From contig NZ_LBHV01000007.1 in assembly GCF_001005825.1 (NCBI RefSeq), positions 124,001 to 188,000 on the forward strand: DNA of 64,000 nt, read 5' to 3'. Positions 48,048-56,023 of this stretch are shown here, piece by piece. Source of the stretch: Rhizobium sp. LC145 (GTDB lineage Bacteria; Pseudomonadota; Alphaproteobacteria; Rhizobiales; Rhizobiaceae). The position numbers were made by a program, and so were the translations under genes. Within the stretch, counting starts at the first letter, position 1. Each line of letters starts with the position of its first letter. The notes below the pieces were generated by a model. The model was not told the origin of the DNA, searched no databases, and saw only the letters and a program-made list of their open reading frames with translations.

Positions 48048-48515
48048 ATGCAGAAAAAGTCGGAAAACGGTCACTTGGGAGACGTCGGCATCAGCCTCGA
48101 CGGCCAGCTCTGTTTCGCGATCTACGGCGCGGCGCATGCCTTCAACCGCGCCTACAAGCCGCTTCTGGAGCCGCTCGGGCTGACCTATCCGCAATATCTC
48201 GTCATGCTGGCGCTGTGGGAGCAAGACGGTCAGCCGGTGAAGGCGATCGGCGAGCGGCTCGGCCTCGATTCCGGCACGCTCTCCCCTCTCCTCAAGCGGC
48301 TGGAGCAGGCCGATCTCGTCAAGCGCAAGCGCGACCGCCGGGACGAGCGCCAGGTGCATATCTCGCTCACGCCGAAGGGCGCCGAGATGAAGGCTCAAGC
48401 CGAACACGTCGCCCGCGCGATCGGCGAAGCGCTGGGCTGCGGACTGGACGAGGTCGCCGCATTGAGGGATGCCTTGAAGGCGCTGAGGGAGAGGCTTCTG
48501 AGCGCGGACGCGTGA
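48048..48515 (+). CDS. ohrR: MarR-family peroxide sensor OhrR
   Basis: A 155-residue MarR repressor. The reactive C22 lies in LDGQLCFAIYGAAHAFNRAYKPLLEPLGLTYPQYLVMLALWEQD, the OhrR signature, and the winged helix follows. Oxidation of C22 by organic peroxides releases the DNA and induces ohr. ATG at 48048; ribosome site AGGAG about 10 bp upstream. Confidence 0.95.
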   Translation: MQKKSENGHLGDVGISLDGQLCFAIYGAAHAFNRAYKPLLEPLGLTYPQYLVMLALWEQDGQPVKAIGERLGLDSGTLSPLLKRLEQADLVKRKRDRRDERQVHISLTPKGAEMKAQAEHVARAIGEALGCGLDEVAALRDALKALRERLLSADA

Positions 48516-48521
48516 GGTTTG

Positions 48522-48661
48522 TTGCCCCTCATCCGGCTGCCGCCACCTTCTCCCCGCTCGCGGGGAGAAGGGATATGCCGCACCGGTTTCCCGCATCACA
48601 AGGGTTCGTTTGCCACGTCCCCTCTCCCCGCAGGCGGGGAGAGGGCTAGGGTGAGGGGCAA
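48522..48661. repeat. MITE-like element with 10-bp terminal inverted repeats
   Basis: TTGCCCCTCA (48522-48531) and TGAGGGGCAA (48652-48661) are perfect terminal inverted repeats around a 140-bp element. Inside are hairpins TTCTCCCCGC-TC-GCGGGGAGAA and CTCTCCCCGC-AG-GCGGGGAGAG. It fits exactly between the stops of ohrR and the kinase-like gene. No transposase frame and no obvious target duplication. Confidence 0.7.
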
Positions 48662-48662
48662 A

Positions 48663-49547
48663 TCAAATAGCGCCCTGATGATCCGCGACGATTTCCTCGA
48701 TCCAGCGGCGATGGGCATCCGCCTTTTGCAGATCACTTTCCCGATGTTCGGCAAGGGTGATCAAAGCCTTCCACAGCGCCCAGCCGCGCCCTCTCTCCCA
48801 AGCCTGAGCGTCGAGGTCCAGCCGCTCGCGGAAGGCCTCGCGCGCCGGCCGGTCGAACAGCGTCCAGGCGATGACGAGATCGGAGGACGGGTCGCCGACG
48901 CCGGAACTGCCGAAATCGATCACCGCGGAAAGTCTGCCGTTTCGCACCAGGAGATTGCCTTCGGCGATATCCCCATGCACCCAGACGGGCTTTTGCTGCC
49001 AGCGGCTGGCGAGCGCCCTTTCCCAGATTTCCGTCAGCAACGGCACGTCCATTTCATCGGCAAGAACCGCAAGCGCTGCCCGCGTTTGACCATCATAGAC
49101 GCCGAGCGAACCACCCCGATGGAAGTTGTGCACGCCGGCGGCGGGACCACCAGAGGTATCGATCCTCCAGAGCGCGATCAGGAAATCCGCCAGCTCCTCG
49201 GCGAAGCGGACCATGTCGGCGATCCGTTCGCGCTTCGCCGTCTCGCCCTCGATCCAGCGGTAGATCGACCACGGCCAGGGATAGCCGCAGCCCGGCCTTC
49301 CCTGGGCGAGCGGCGCCGGGATCGGCAGCGGCAGGGCAGAGGCCAGGTCCGGCAGCCAGCGATGCTCCTTCTCCACCTGCGCGACATAGTGCTCGGCGCT
49401 CGGCAGCCGAACCGACATATGATCGCCGAGGTGGAAGGTGCGGTTGTCCCAGCCGCCATTGGCGACGGGACGCACCGGCAGATCCGCCCATTGCGGAAAC
49501 TGTTCCGCGACCAGGTTTTCGACCAGCTTCGTATCGATTTCCGCCAT
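48663..49547 (-). CDS. Aminoglycoside phosphotransferase-family kinase
   Basis: A 294-residue protein of the APH/choline kinase fold. The catalytic loop reads VHGDIAEGNLLVRNGRLSAVIDFGSSGVGDPSSDLVIAW: HGD...N with the DFG-like IDFG. The N-lobe has GGWDNRTFHLGDHMSVRLP. Close relatives are annotated 'aminoglycoside phosphotransferase', but rhizobial members need not give resistance. GGGGGAG before the ATG at 49547. Confidence 0.85.
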   Translation of the reverse strand: MAEIDTKLVENLVAEQFPQWADLPVRPVANGGWDNRTFHLGDHMSVRLPSAEHYVAQVEKEHRWLPDLASALPLPIPAPLAQGRPGCGYPWPWSIYRWIEGETAKRERIADMVRFAEELADFLIALWRIDTSGGPAAGVHNFHRGGSLGVYDGQTRAALAVLADEMDVPLLTEIWERALASRWQQKPVWVHGDIAEGNLLVRNGRLSAVIDFGSSGVGDPSSDLVIAWTLFDRPAREAFRERLDLDAQAWERGRGWALWKALITLAEHRESDLQKADAHRRWIEEIVADHQGAI

Positions 49548-49608
49548 GCGCTCCCCCACAATGCCGGATAGGCGCTAACACCGCCTCACGACGGGAATGT
49601 GAAAGCGC

Positions 49609-50343
49609 TTACTGCCAGACGACAATGCGAGCCTTGGTCGGCACGCGATCGTAGAGATCGATGACGTCCTGATTCATCAGCCGCACACAACCGGAAGAGG
49701 CCGCCGTGCCGATGGATTGCCATTCCGGCGAACCGTGCAGGCGGTAGAGCGTGTCCTGGCCGTTCTGGAAGATATAGAGGGCGCGCGCGCCGAGCGGATT
49801 GGAGAGCCCCGGCGGCATGCCGCCATTGTCGGCGGAGTATTTGGCAAGCTCCGGCTGGCGGGCGATCATTTCGTTCGGCGGGGTCCATTTCGGCCATTTC
49901 TGCCGCCACTGGATGACGCCCTCGCCCTGCCAGGCGAAGCCTTCGCGGCCGATGCCGACGCCGTAGCGCATGGCCGAGCCGCCCGGCTCGATGAGATAGA
50001 GGAAGCGCGAGGCGGTATCCACCACCACCGTGCCCGGCCGTTCGCCGGTCGGATCGACCACGCGCTGGCGATAATAGCGCGGATTGATCTTCTGGTAGGG
50101 CACGGCCGGAATGACGAAGCCGCCATCCATCACCGTACCATACATGGCGTCGAGCTCGGCCGAGCCGCCCGCATCCATCGGGGGTGGAGCGAAGGCAGCG
50201 GGTGTCGGAGCGATCGGCTCCGGATAACTGGCGACGAGCTGCCCGCGCGGCGCGGTCGATGCGCAGCCGGCAAGCGTGGAAGCCGCTCCGCCTGCCAGAA
50301 ATGTGAGAACGCTCCGGCGGGAATAGGAAGTGGTGAGACTCAT
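49609..50343 (-). CDS. L,D-transpeptidase lipoprotein (YkuD/ErfK family), copy 1
   Basis: A 244-residue periplasmic enzyme making 3-3 peptidoglycan cross-links or attaching proteins. The N-terminus has SRRSVLTFLAGG and a lipobox TLAGC (cysteine near residue 27), so it may be a Tat- or Sec-exported lipoprotein. The catalytic segment is YRLHGSPEWQSIGTAASSGCVRLMNQDVIDLYDRV (His and Cys in HG...SSGCVR). It is a paralogue of the next gene. ATG at 50343 chosen for the signal. Confidence 0.9.
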   Translation of the reverse strand: MSLTTSYSRRSVLTFLAGGAASTLAGCASTAPRGQLVASYPEPIAPTPAAFAPPPMDAGGSAELDAMYGTVMDGGFVIPAVPYQKINPRYYRQRVVDPTGERPGTVVVDTASRFLYLIEPGGSAMRYGVGIGREGFAWQGEGVIQWRQKWPKWTPPNEMIARQPELAKYSADNGGMPPGLSNPLGARALYIFQNGQDTLYRLHGSPEWQSIGTAASSGCVRLMNQDVIDLYDRVPTKARIVVWQ

Positions 50344-50568
50344 GCTGGGAAGACCACCCGTCTTGGTAATGCTGATGTCGGCCTCGTCAACGGCAGGAGG
50401 CAGGAAAAAGTTCCAGCCGTGAACAGGGCTACCACCCCATGGTTTACGCTTCGCTAAGCAAGCCGGCACGCCGCTTAGCCGATACTCTGTAGCAAAGCAA
50501 ATGCGCCCGGCCGACGTGAGTCGCCAGGCACATTCGCGTGAACGCATGGAAGTGTCGCGCGGGTGTGG

Positions 50569-51378
50569 TCAGATAACCACGATCTCGGCGCCCGCGGGCA
50601 CGCGCTCGAAAAGGTCGATGACATCCTGGTTCAGCATGCGCACGCAGCCTGAGGAGGTCGCCTTGCCGACCGACTGCCAATCCGGCGTGCCGTGGACGCG
50701 GTAGAGCGTATCCTTGCCGTCCTTGAAAATGTAGAGCGCGCGCGCGCCGAGCGGGTTGTTGAGGCCGGGGGTCGCGCCGCCCGCGAACTGGCGCAGTTCC
50801 GGCTGGCGCTCGACCATGTCCAGCGGCGGGGTCCAGCGCGGCCATTTCGCCTTCCACTGGATCTTGCCGCGCCCCGACCAGGCGTAGCCGTCCCTGCCGA
50901 GGCCGACCCCGTAGCGGATCGCCTTGCCGCCGGGCTGCACCAGATAAAGATAGTGCTCGCGCGTATCGACGACGATCGTGCCCGGCGCTTCGCCCGTCCG
51001 GTAGGATACTTCCTGACGCAGGAAGCGCTGCTCGATCCGCGAATAGGGAATCTCCGGCAGAGTGTGACCTTCGTCCCGCATCACGCCATACATGGTGCGG
51101 TGGACGGGGTTGGAGACCGGCAGGCCATAGGTCTGGTGGAACTGGGTCTGGTAGAGATTGCGCTTCTGCGGGATCGGCTCGCGCGTCGGCACCGGCTGCG
51201 GCTGCACCGGCGCGGCGTAATAGGGATTGTAGAAGACCGGCGCCGTCTCCTGCACGAAGACATCCGGGTTCATGCGGCTCGTATCGGTGACGAAAAGGCA
51301 GCCGCTCAGCGGGATCGAGGAGACCGAGACCGAAAGCAGCGCAAGGATTCGGCGGAGAGGCTGATGAGTTGATGGCAT
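50569..51378 (-). CDS. L,D-transpeptidase lipoprotein (YkuD/ErfK family), copy 2
   Basis: A 269-residue paralogue of the preceding entry. Signal and lipobox: RRILALLSVSVSSIPLSGC (cysteine about residue 27). A Pro/Gln-rich linker leads to the YkuD domain with PGTIVVDTREHYLYLVQPGGKAIRYGVGLGRDGYAWSG and the active site YRVHGTPDWQSVGKATSSGCVRM. The ATG at 51378 keeps the signal; 51417 is an alternative. Tandem arrangement points to duplication, now clearly diverged. Confidence 0.9.
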   Translation of the reverse strand: MPSTHQPLRRILALLSVSVSSIPLSGCLFVTDTSRMNPDVFVQETAPVFYNPYYAAPVQPQPVPTREPIPQKRNLYQTQFHQTYGLPVSNPVHRTMYGVMRDEGHTLPEIPYSRIEQRFLRQEVSYRTGEAPGTIVVDTREHYLYLVQPGGKAIRYGVGLGRDGYAWSGRGKIQWKAKWPRWTPPLDMVERQPELRQFAGGATPGLNNPLGARALYIFKDGKDTLYRVHGTPDWQSVGKATSSGCVRMLNQDVIDLFERVPAGAEIVVI

Positions 51379-51624
51379 GGAAACCCACTTCCGGCAGATG
51401 ACGTCGGAAGCGATCATGCCAGAGCCAACTGGCGCGAGGCTGGTGACGCGGATGGCTCACCATTCAGCTCAGGGAGGCATCCCAATGATAAAAGGTGACG
51501 TAATCGGGCGTGAAGCCAGGCGTTGCGATTAGCGACTTGCCGCTCCAATCATAATCTCATAAATTGTAAATTATAAAAATACAACTAAACAGATTTACTC
51601 ATCGGTGACTTGGAGGATTTCACA

Positions 51625-52557
51625 ATGGCCAAGCATTCCGGAAAAGGACGGGAGCATAGCGCCGCTTCCGACACGGCACGGCATAGCGCCATGGGCTTCA
51701 ACGGTGAGCTCCACGAAACGCAGGGCTGGCAGCTTCTCGGAAATGGGCGGCGCGCCTACAATCCCATCCTGATGCGCTTTCACAGCCCCGACCCGCTATC
51801 CCCTTTCGGGCGGGGCGGCATCAATGCTTATGCCTATTGCGGCAATGATCCCATCAACCGCACAGACCCGACGGGGCGTTCCTGGATAACTGCCCTGCGG
51901 GCAGTCGTAAGATTTCTGCGGCCGGTCATGCGCAGGCGACCCGTTTTCTTCGATGGCACGTCCACGGGCATGCTCTTGGATCGCACGTCCACGGGCATGC
52001 TGATGCCTTCGCGAAATCCCGATTCACGCGCGCCGATCCATGTCGGTTCGGGCAGAATATATCGACCAGACATGACCGATCGCTATGCCCATGAGCCAAT
52101 TAGCGCCGTGAATAATTGGACGAGAGGAGAATTGGGAGATCGCCGCTTGCACCACGAGGAGAGATACTTTTCTGCGGATGCGGTTGTTTTACCGCGACGC
52201 GCACCACCAATCTATGACGAGGCGGTCGGAAGGTTCGAAATGTCCGCTCTCGAACCTAGGCCGAATCTCCATCCATCAGCGCCGCCAAGGTATTTTGAGG
52301 TCGACGATGGTCCACTTAGAAGCGAGGCACTTTCGGCCAGCCATCGTCTTTTCGCGCACGAGCAGTTCGCGGAACCGCCTCCCTATTACAACAACGACCT
52401 GCAACTTACGCCAATGGGCCGGCCACGCTGGCACAGAATGTCCCAAGGTCCGAGACGTTACGAGCCTGTTCACCTGCCCAGCTATGACGAATCAAATCAG
52501 AGGCAGCGTGCTCTTATTGCGTTTGCAGGTGCGATACGCCGCGATTCCCGGTGGTGA
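51625..52557 (+). CDS. Orphan RHS-repeat core protein with PPxY motifs
   Basis: A 310-residue protein. Residues 24-84 form a complete RHS-repeat-associated core (GFNGE, LLGNGRRAYNPILMRFHSPD, SPFGRGGINAYAY, GNDPINRTDPTG), but there are no YD repeats before it. The tail (85-310) is Arg/Pro/Tyr-rich and unlike known toxins to my eye. It holds PPIY (194-197), PPRY (220-223), PPPY (251-254) and LPSY (284-287), and a 9-residue tandem copy TSTGML (27-bp DNA repeat at 51956 and 51983). No signal peptide. GGAGG precedes the ATG. Such short orphan RHS-core proteins are common in Pseudomonas; here the upstream AT-rich DNA suggests transfer. Confidence 0.8.
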   Translation: MAKHSGKGREHSAASDTARHSAMGFNGELHETQGWQLLGNGRRAYNPILMRFHSPDPLSPFGRGGINAYAYCGNDPINRTDPTGRSWITALRAVVRFLRPVMRRRPVFFDGTSTGMLLDRTSTGMLMPSRNPDSRAPIHVGSGRIYRPDMTDRYAHEPISAVNNWTRGELGDRRLHHEERYFSADAVVLPRRAPPIYDEAVGRFEMSALEPRPNLHPSAPPRYFEVDDGPLRSEALSASHRLFAHEQFAEPPPYYNNDLQLTPMGRPRWHRMSQGPRRYEPVHLPSYDESNQRQRALIAFAGAIRRDSRW

Positions 52558-52646
52558 GGCGCGATGGGTTGCCCTAGCCGCCACATGGTCCGGCGCTCGT
52601 TCAGAGCATGACCCTCATCTGGACGCCATGAGCGAGCGCAATCCAG

Positions 52647-53129
52647 CTACGCCGTCGCACTCTTCCCTTCGCGGCACCGCGCGCCCTCGTGGCCAGAGCT
52701 GCGGACCTTTGCCATCCGCTCGTCGAAATCGCGGGCGAGATCGGCAAGCGTCACATGACCGAGACGCTCTAGAAGCAGCTTTTCGGCTTCGGCAAGCGCA
52801 TCCTCCAGCGCCGCGTTGACCGCCTGCTCGACAAGGCATTCCGGCTGGTCGCAGGCCGGCCCGACGGCAAAGACCGGCGGCTCGCCGATCGCCCGGTAGA
52901 CGTCGAGCAGGGTCAGCTCCTCCAGCGGACGGTTGAGAGTCCAGCCGCCGCCATGGCCCTTCTCCGAGCGGACATAGCCCTTCTCCCGAAGCCCCGCCAT
53001 GGTGCGGCGGATCACCACCGGATTGGCGTTCAACATGCCGGCGATCACTTCGGACGTCGCCGAACCCTCGTGCCGGTCCATATGGATCAGCACATGCAGC
53101 ATGCGGGAAAGCCGGCTATCCTGTCGCAT
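52647..53129 (-). CDS. Rrf2-family regulator
   Basis: A 160-residue Rrf2 protein of the YwnA-like group: DSRLSRMLHVLIHMDRHEGSATSEVIAGMLNANPVVIRRTMAGLREKGYVRSEKGHGGGWTLNRPLEELTLLDVYRAIGEPP. It has only two nearby cysteines (ACDQPEC), so an iron-sulphur cluster like RirA's is unlikely; thiol redox sensing is more plausible. Divergent from a flavoprotein gene with a long inverted repeat between them. Confidence 0.88.
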   Translation of the reverse strand: MRQDSRLSRMLHVLIHMDRHEGSATSEVIAGMLNANPVVIRRTMAGLREKGYVRSEKGHGGGWTLNRPLEELTLLDVYRAIGEPPVFAVGPACDQPECLVEQAVNAALEDALAEAEKLLLERLGHVTLADLARDFDERMAKVRSSGHEGARCREGKSATA

Positions 53130-53188
53130 CTTCGGTCTTCATCCTTCTCGATCCATCGAACCCATCCTACAGGAACGAGCCTTACGCA

Positions 53189-53241
53189 ACAACAAAAGTT
53201 ACAAACCTGTTGACGAGCCGAAATCATGTAACTTATGTTGT
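53189..53241. promoter_or_regulatory. Long inverted repeat between Rrf2 and flavoprotein genes
   Basis: ACAACAAAAGTTACA (53189-53203) and TGTAACTTATGTTGT (53227-53241) match as inverted copies at 14 of 15 positions; centres are 38 bp apart. The inner AAGTTACA/TGTAACTT pair is perfect with centres 31 bp (three turns) apart. Likely operator for both genes. Confidence 0.65.
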
Positions 53242-53263
53242 ATCGAGATAAAGGAGTTTCCAG

Positions 53264-54151
53264 ATGTATGACGCCATCATCGTGGGCGGCAGCTTTGCCG
53301 GCCTTTCCGCCGCACTCCAGCTCGGTCGCGCCCGCAGGCGAACTCTCATCATCGACGAGGGCCTTCGCCGCAACCGGTTCGCCGCGCACTCCCACGGCTT
53401 TCTCGGACAGGACGGACGCCCGCCGCAGGACATCGTGGCGGACGCCCGCGCGCAGCTTCGGCACTACGAGACGGTCGAATGGCTGGATGGGCGGGCCGAG
53501 AAGGCGGAAAAAGCCGGTTCCGGATTTTCCGTCAAAACGGGTGACGGCCGGCGGATTTCGGCGCGGCGGCTCGTCCTGGCGGCGGGTGTGATCGACACGC
53601 TGCCGGACATTTCAGGTCTTGAGGGGCGCTGGGGCCGCTCCGTCTTCCACTGCCCCTATTGCCACGGCTATGAGCTGAACCGGGGGAATGTCGGCGTGAT
53701 CGCCGTCTCGGACATTTCCATGCATCACGCGATGATGCTGCCGGACTGGGGGCCGACCACCTTCATGCTCAACGGCAGCTTCACGCCCGACGAGGAGCAG
53801 CGCGCGCAACTTGCTCGCCGGGGTGTCAGGATCGAGGAAGCGCAGATCGAGAAGATTACCGGCGAGGCCGACATCCACTTCACGGACGGAAGGACCGCCT
53901 CCTTCGCCGGCCTTTTCGTATTGCCGCGGTCGCGCATGGCAAGCGGGCTTGCCGAACAGCTCGGCTGCGAATTCGAGGAATCCCCGCTTCTCCGCTTCAT
54001 CAGAACAGGCCAGACCAAGGAAACCACCGTTTCCGGCGTCTTCGCCTGCGGCGACGCCACGCGCCCCGCAGGATCGGTCGCGATCGCCGTGGCGGACGGC
54101 AATATCGCCGGCTCCGCCGTTCACCAATCGCTGATATTCCGGGAGGATTAA
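53264..54151 (+). CDS. NAD(P)/FAD-dependent oxidoreductase (thioredoxin-reductase-like)
   Basis: A 295-residue flavoprotein: FAD-binding IIVGGSFAGLSAALQLGRARRRTLIID, a mid segment VFHCPYCHGYELNRGNVGVIA with a CPYC cysteine pair at the place of the thioredoxin reductase CATC, and the second FAD motif VFACGDATRPAGSVAIAVADGNIAG. The NADPH motif GxGxxA is not conserved (VIAVSDISMHHAM), as in the TrxR-like ferredoxin/NADPH-independent subgroup. AAGGAG before the ATG; overlaps the convergent ligase gene by 4 bp. Confidence 0.87.
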   Translation: MYDAIIVGGSFAGLSAALQLGRARRRTLIIDEGLRRNRFAAHSHGFLGQDGRPPQDIVADARAQLRHYETVEWLDGRAEKAEKAGSGFSVKTGDGRRISARRLVLAAGVIDTLPDISGLEGRWGRSVFHCPYCHGYELNRGNVGVIAVSDISMHHAMMLPDWGPTTFMLNGSFTPDEEQRAQLARRGVRIEEAQIEKITGEADIHFTDGRTASFAGLFVLPRSRMASGLAEQLGCEFEESPLLRFIRTGQTKETTVSGVFACGDATRPAGSVAIAVADGNIAGSAVHQSLIFRED

Positions 54152-55773
54152 CCTCCCTTCGCCTCCACCATGGCGGTCAGCGTCGAAAGCCGGTCGGCAT
54201 CACGCGGCAGCTTATCGGCCCGCAGGCGCGCAATCCGGGGAAACCGCATGGCAACCCCCGACTTGTGGCGCGTGGAGCGGTTGATGCCCTCGAAGGCGAC
54301 TTCCAGCACGAAGCCGAAATCCGGTTCTGCCCGGACCGCACGGACGGGGCCGAACCGATCGACGGTGTTGTCGCGCACGAACTTGTCGAGCACTTCCAGT
54401 TCCGCATCGGTAAAACCGAAATAGGCCTTGCCGACCGGCACCAGCTCCTCGCCGTCCGGCGTTTCGGCCCATACGCCGAAGGTGAAATCGGAATAATAGC
54501 TCGACCGCTTGCCATGGCCGCGCTGCGCATAGAGCATCACCGCATCGATATTGTAGGGATCACGCTTCCACTTGAACCAAGGGCCTTTCAGGCGGCCGGC
54601 CTGATAGGGGCTGTCCTTTTTCTTGATCATCACGCCTTCGATCACCGGATCGGGCGGCGTGCGGCGCAGGCGGTCCAGCTCATCCCAGGTGGAGAAGGCC
54701 ACGAGATCGGACAGATCGAACCGATCATGCGGCGCCCTGTCGATGACATCCGAAAGCCGCCGCCGGCGCTCTAGGAAACCCTCGGCGCGGATATCCAAGT
54801 CGCCTTCGAAGAGCAGGTCGTAAGCCCTTACGAAGGCCGGGTATTCCTCCAGCATTTTCGTTGTGACCGTCTTGCGGTTCAGCCGCTGCTGCAGATCGGA
54901 GAAGGTGCGGGTCGGGCTGTTGGAACGCATCGTGCCGCCGACCAGCAGCTCGCCATCGATGACGCCCTCGAAGCTGATGGCATCGATGATATCCGGGAAA
55001 GCGCCGGAGATATCGTCGCCCGAACGGGAATAGAGCTTGCGCGTGCCGCCATAGCTCGACATCTGCACGCGGATGCCATCCCATTTCCATTCGGCGGCGT
55101 AGTCTGCCGGATCGAGCTTTTCGAGATCGCCCTCCTCCACCGGATTGGCGAGCATGACGGAATGGAAGATCGCGGGCGTGGCCAGCACCGGCTTTTCCGC
55201 CCTGCCCTCCAGCCAGGCGAAGAGCGGCTCATAGGGCGGCACGAGGCCGTGCCAGAGCGTCTCGATCTCGGTCACATCCTTACCGCTCATATCGGAGAGC
55301 GCCTGCTTGGCGAGGCGGGCCGAGACGCCGATGCGCAAAGCCCCCGTGACGAGCTTCAGGAAGGCGAAGCGGCTCGACGGATCGAGCCTTCCGAGAAGAT
55401 CGCGGACCGCCGAGCGCACCTCAAGGCGGCCGAGCGCGTTCATTTTCGTCACCACCTCGCCGAGATGCGGCTGCTCCTCGTCCGTTGTGTCGTCCTTTCC
55501 TTCGGCATCCCAGACGAGAGATATGGTTTCGGCCAAATCTCCCACATAGTCGTAGGAATACTGGAAGAGGACCGGGTCCATGCGCTCCAGCACGAGATCG
55601 CGCAGCATGGCCGGCTTGACGTTCTTCAAGTCGAGCGCGCCGGCAAGCGCCGCAAGGCCATAGCCGCGATCGGGATCGGGCGTGTCGCGGAAATAATCGG
55701 CAAGCAGCTTCAGCTTGCCGTTGCGCGATGGGGTGAGGACGAGGCGGTCGAGGAGAGTCGCGAAGGCTTTCAT
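54148..55773 (-). CDS. ATP-dependent DNA ligase (ligase-exonuclease repair pair)
   Basis: A 541-residue ligase of the 'cisplatin damage response' ATP-dependent type. An N-terminal helical DNA-binding domain (1-200) is followed by the adenylation domain with K230 in AEWKWDGIRVQ, RSGDDISGAFPD, DGELLVGG, EGVMIKKKDSPYQAGRLKGPWFKWKRDP, and an OB domain. It seals nicks in a DNA damage response. ATG at 55773. The MBL exonuclease gene lies upstream on the same strand, split from it by a RIME-like repeat. Confidence 0.93.
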   Translation of the reverse strand: MKAFATLLDRLVLTPSRNGKLKLLADYFRDTPDPDRGYGLAALAGALDLKNVKPAMLRDLVLERMDPVLFQYSYDYVGDLAETISLVWDAEGKDDTTDEEQPHLGEVVTKMNALGRLEVRSAVRDLLGRLDPSSRFAFLKLVTGALRIGVSARLAKQALSDMSGKDVTEIETLWHGLVPPYEPLFAWLEGRAEKPVLATPAIFHSVMLANPVEEGDLEKLDPADYAAEWKWDGIRVQMSSYGGTRKLYSRSGDDISGAFPDIIDAISFEGVIDGELLVGGTMRSNSPTRTFSDLQQRLNRKTVTTKMLEEYPAFVRAYDLLFEGDLDIRAEGFLERRRRLSDVIDRAPHDRFDLSDLVAFSTWDELDRLRRTPPDPVIEGVMIKKKDSPYQAGRLKGPWFKWKRDPYNIDAVMLYAQRGHGKRSSYYSDFTFGVWAETPDGEELVPVGKAYFGFTDAELEVLDKFVRDNTVDRFGPVRAVRAEPDFGFVLEVAFEGINRSTRHKSGVAMRFPRIARLRADKLPRDADRLSTLTAMVEAKGG

Positions 55774-55793
55774 GACGCCCGCTCCGCAAAGTT

Positions 55794-55996
55794 CCCCTCT
55801 GGCCTGCCGGCCATCTCCCCCACAAGGGGGGAGAGGACTCGCGGCATGCCTTGCCGGTCCCTCGAAGCCGAACACCGCAGGTCACCTCTCTTTGGACGGG
55901 TGAGCGAGGCACCAAAGCCCCTCCCCCTTGTGGGGGTCCGCAAGGACGGGTCGAGACAAGAGGCTCGACCCCGGTCGGGTTGGGGAGGGGTTTTCA
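55794..55996. repeat. RIME-like element between exonuclease and ligase genes
   Basis: Bases 55794-55844 match 5610-5660 with one mismatch in 51. The block also holds CCCCTCCCCCTTGTGGGGG and ends GGTTGGGGAGGGG, with a CGGGTCGAG/CTCGACCCG stem near 55945-55975. It fills the 250-bp gap inside what looks like a repair operon. Confidence 0.7.
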
Positions 55997-56023
55997 TCTT
56001 CAGCGAGCGGAAGGAGATCACCA

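Noticed and set aside
51956..52001. Possible CRISPR-like or VNTR array in the RHS gene
   Set aside because: Only two copies of a 19-bp unit at 27-bp period, in frame, encoding TSTGML twice; a simple internal duplication.
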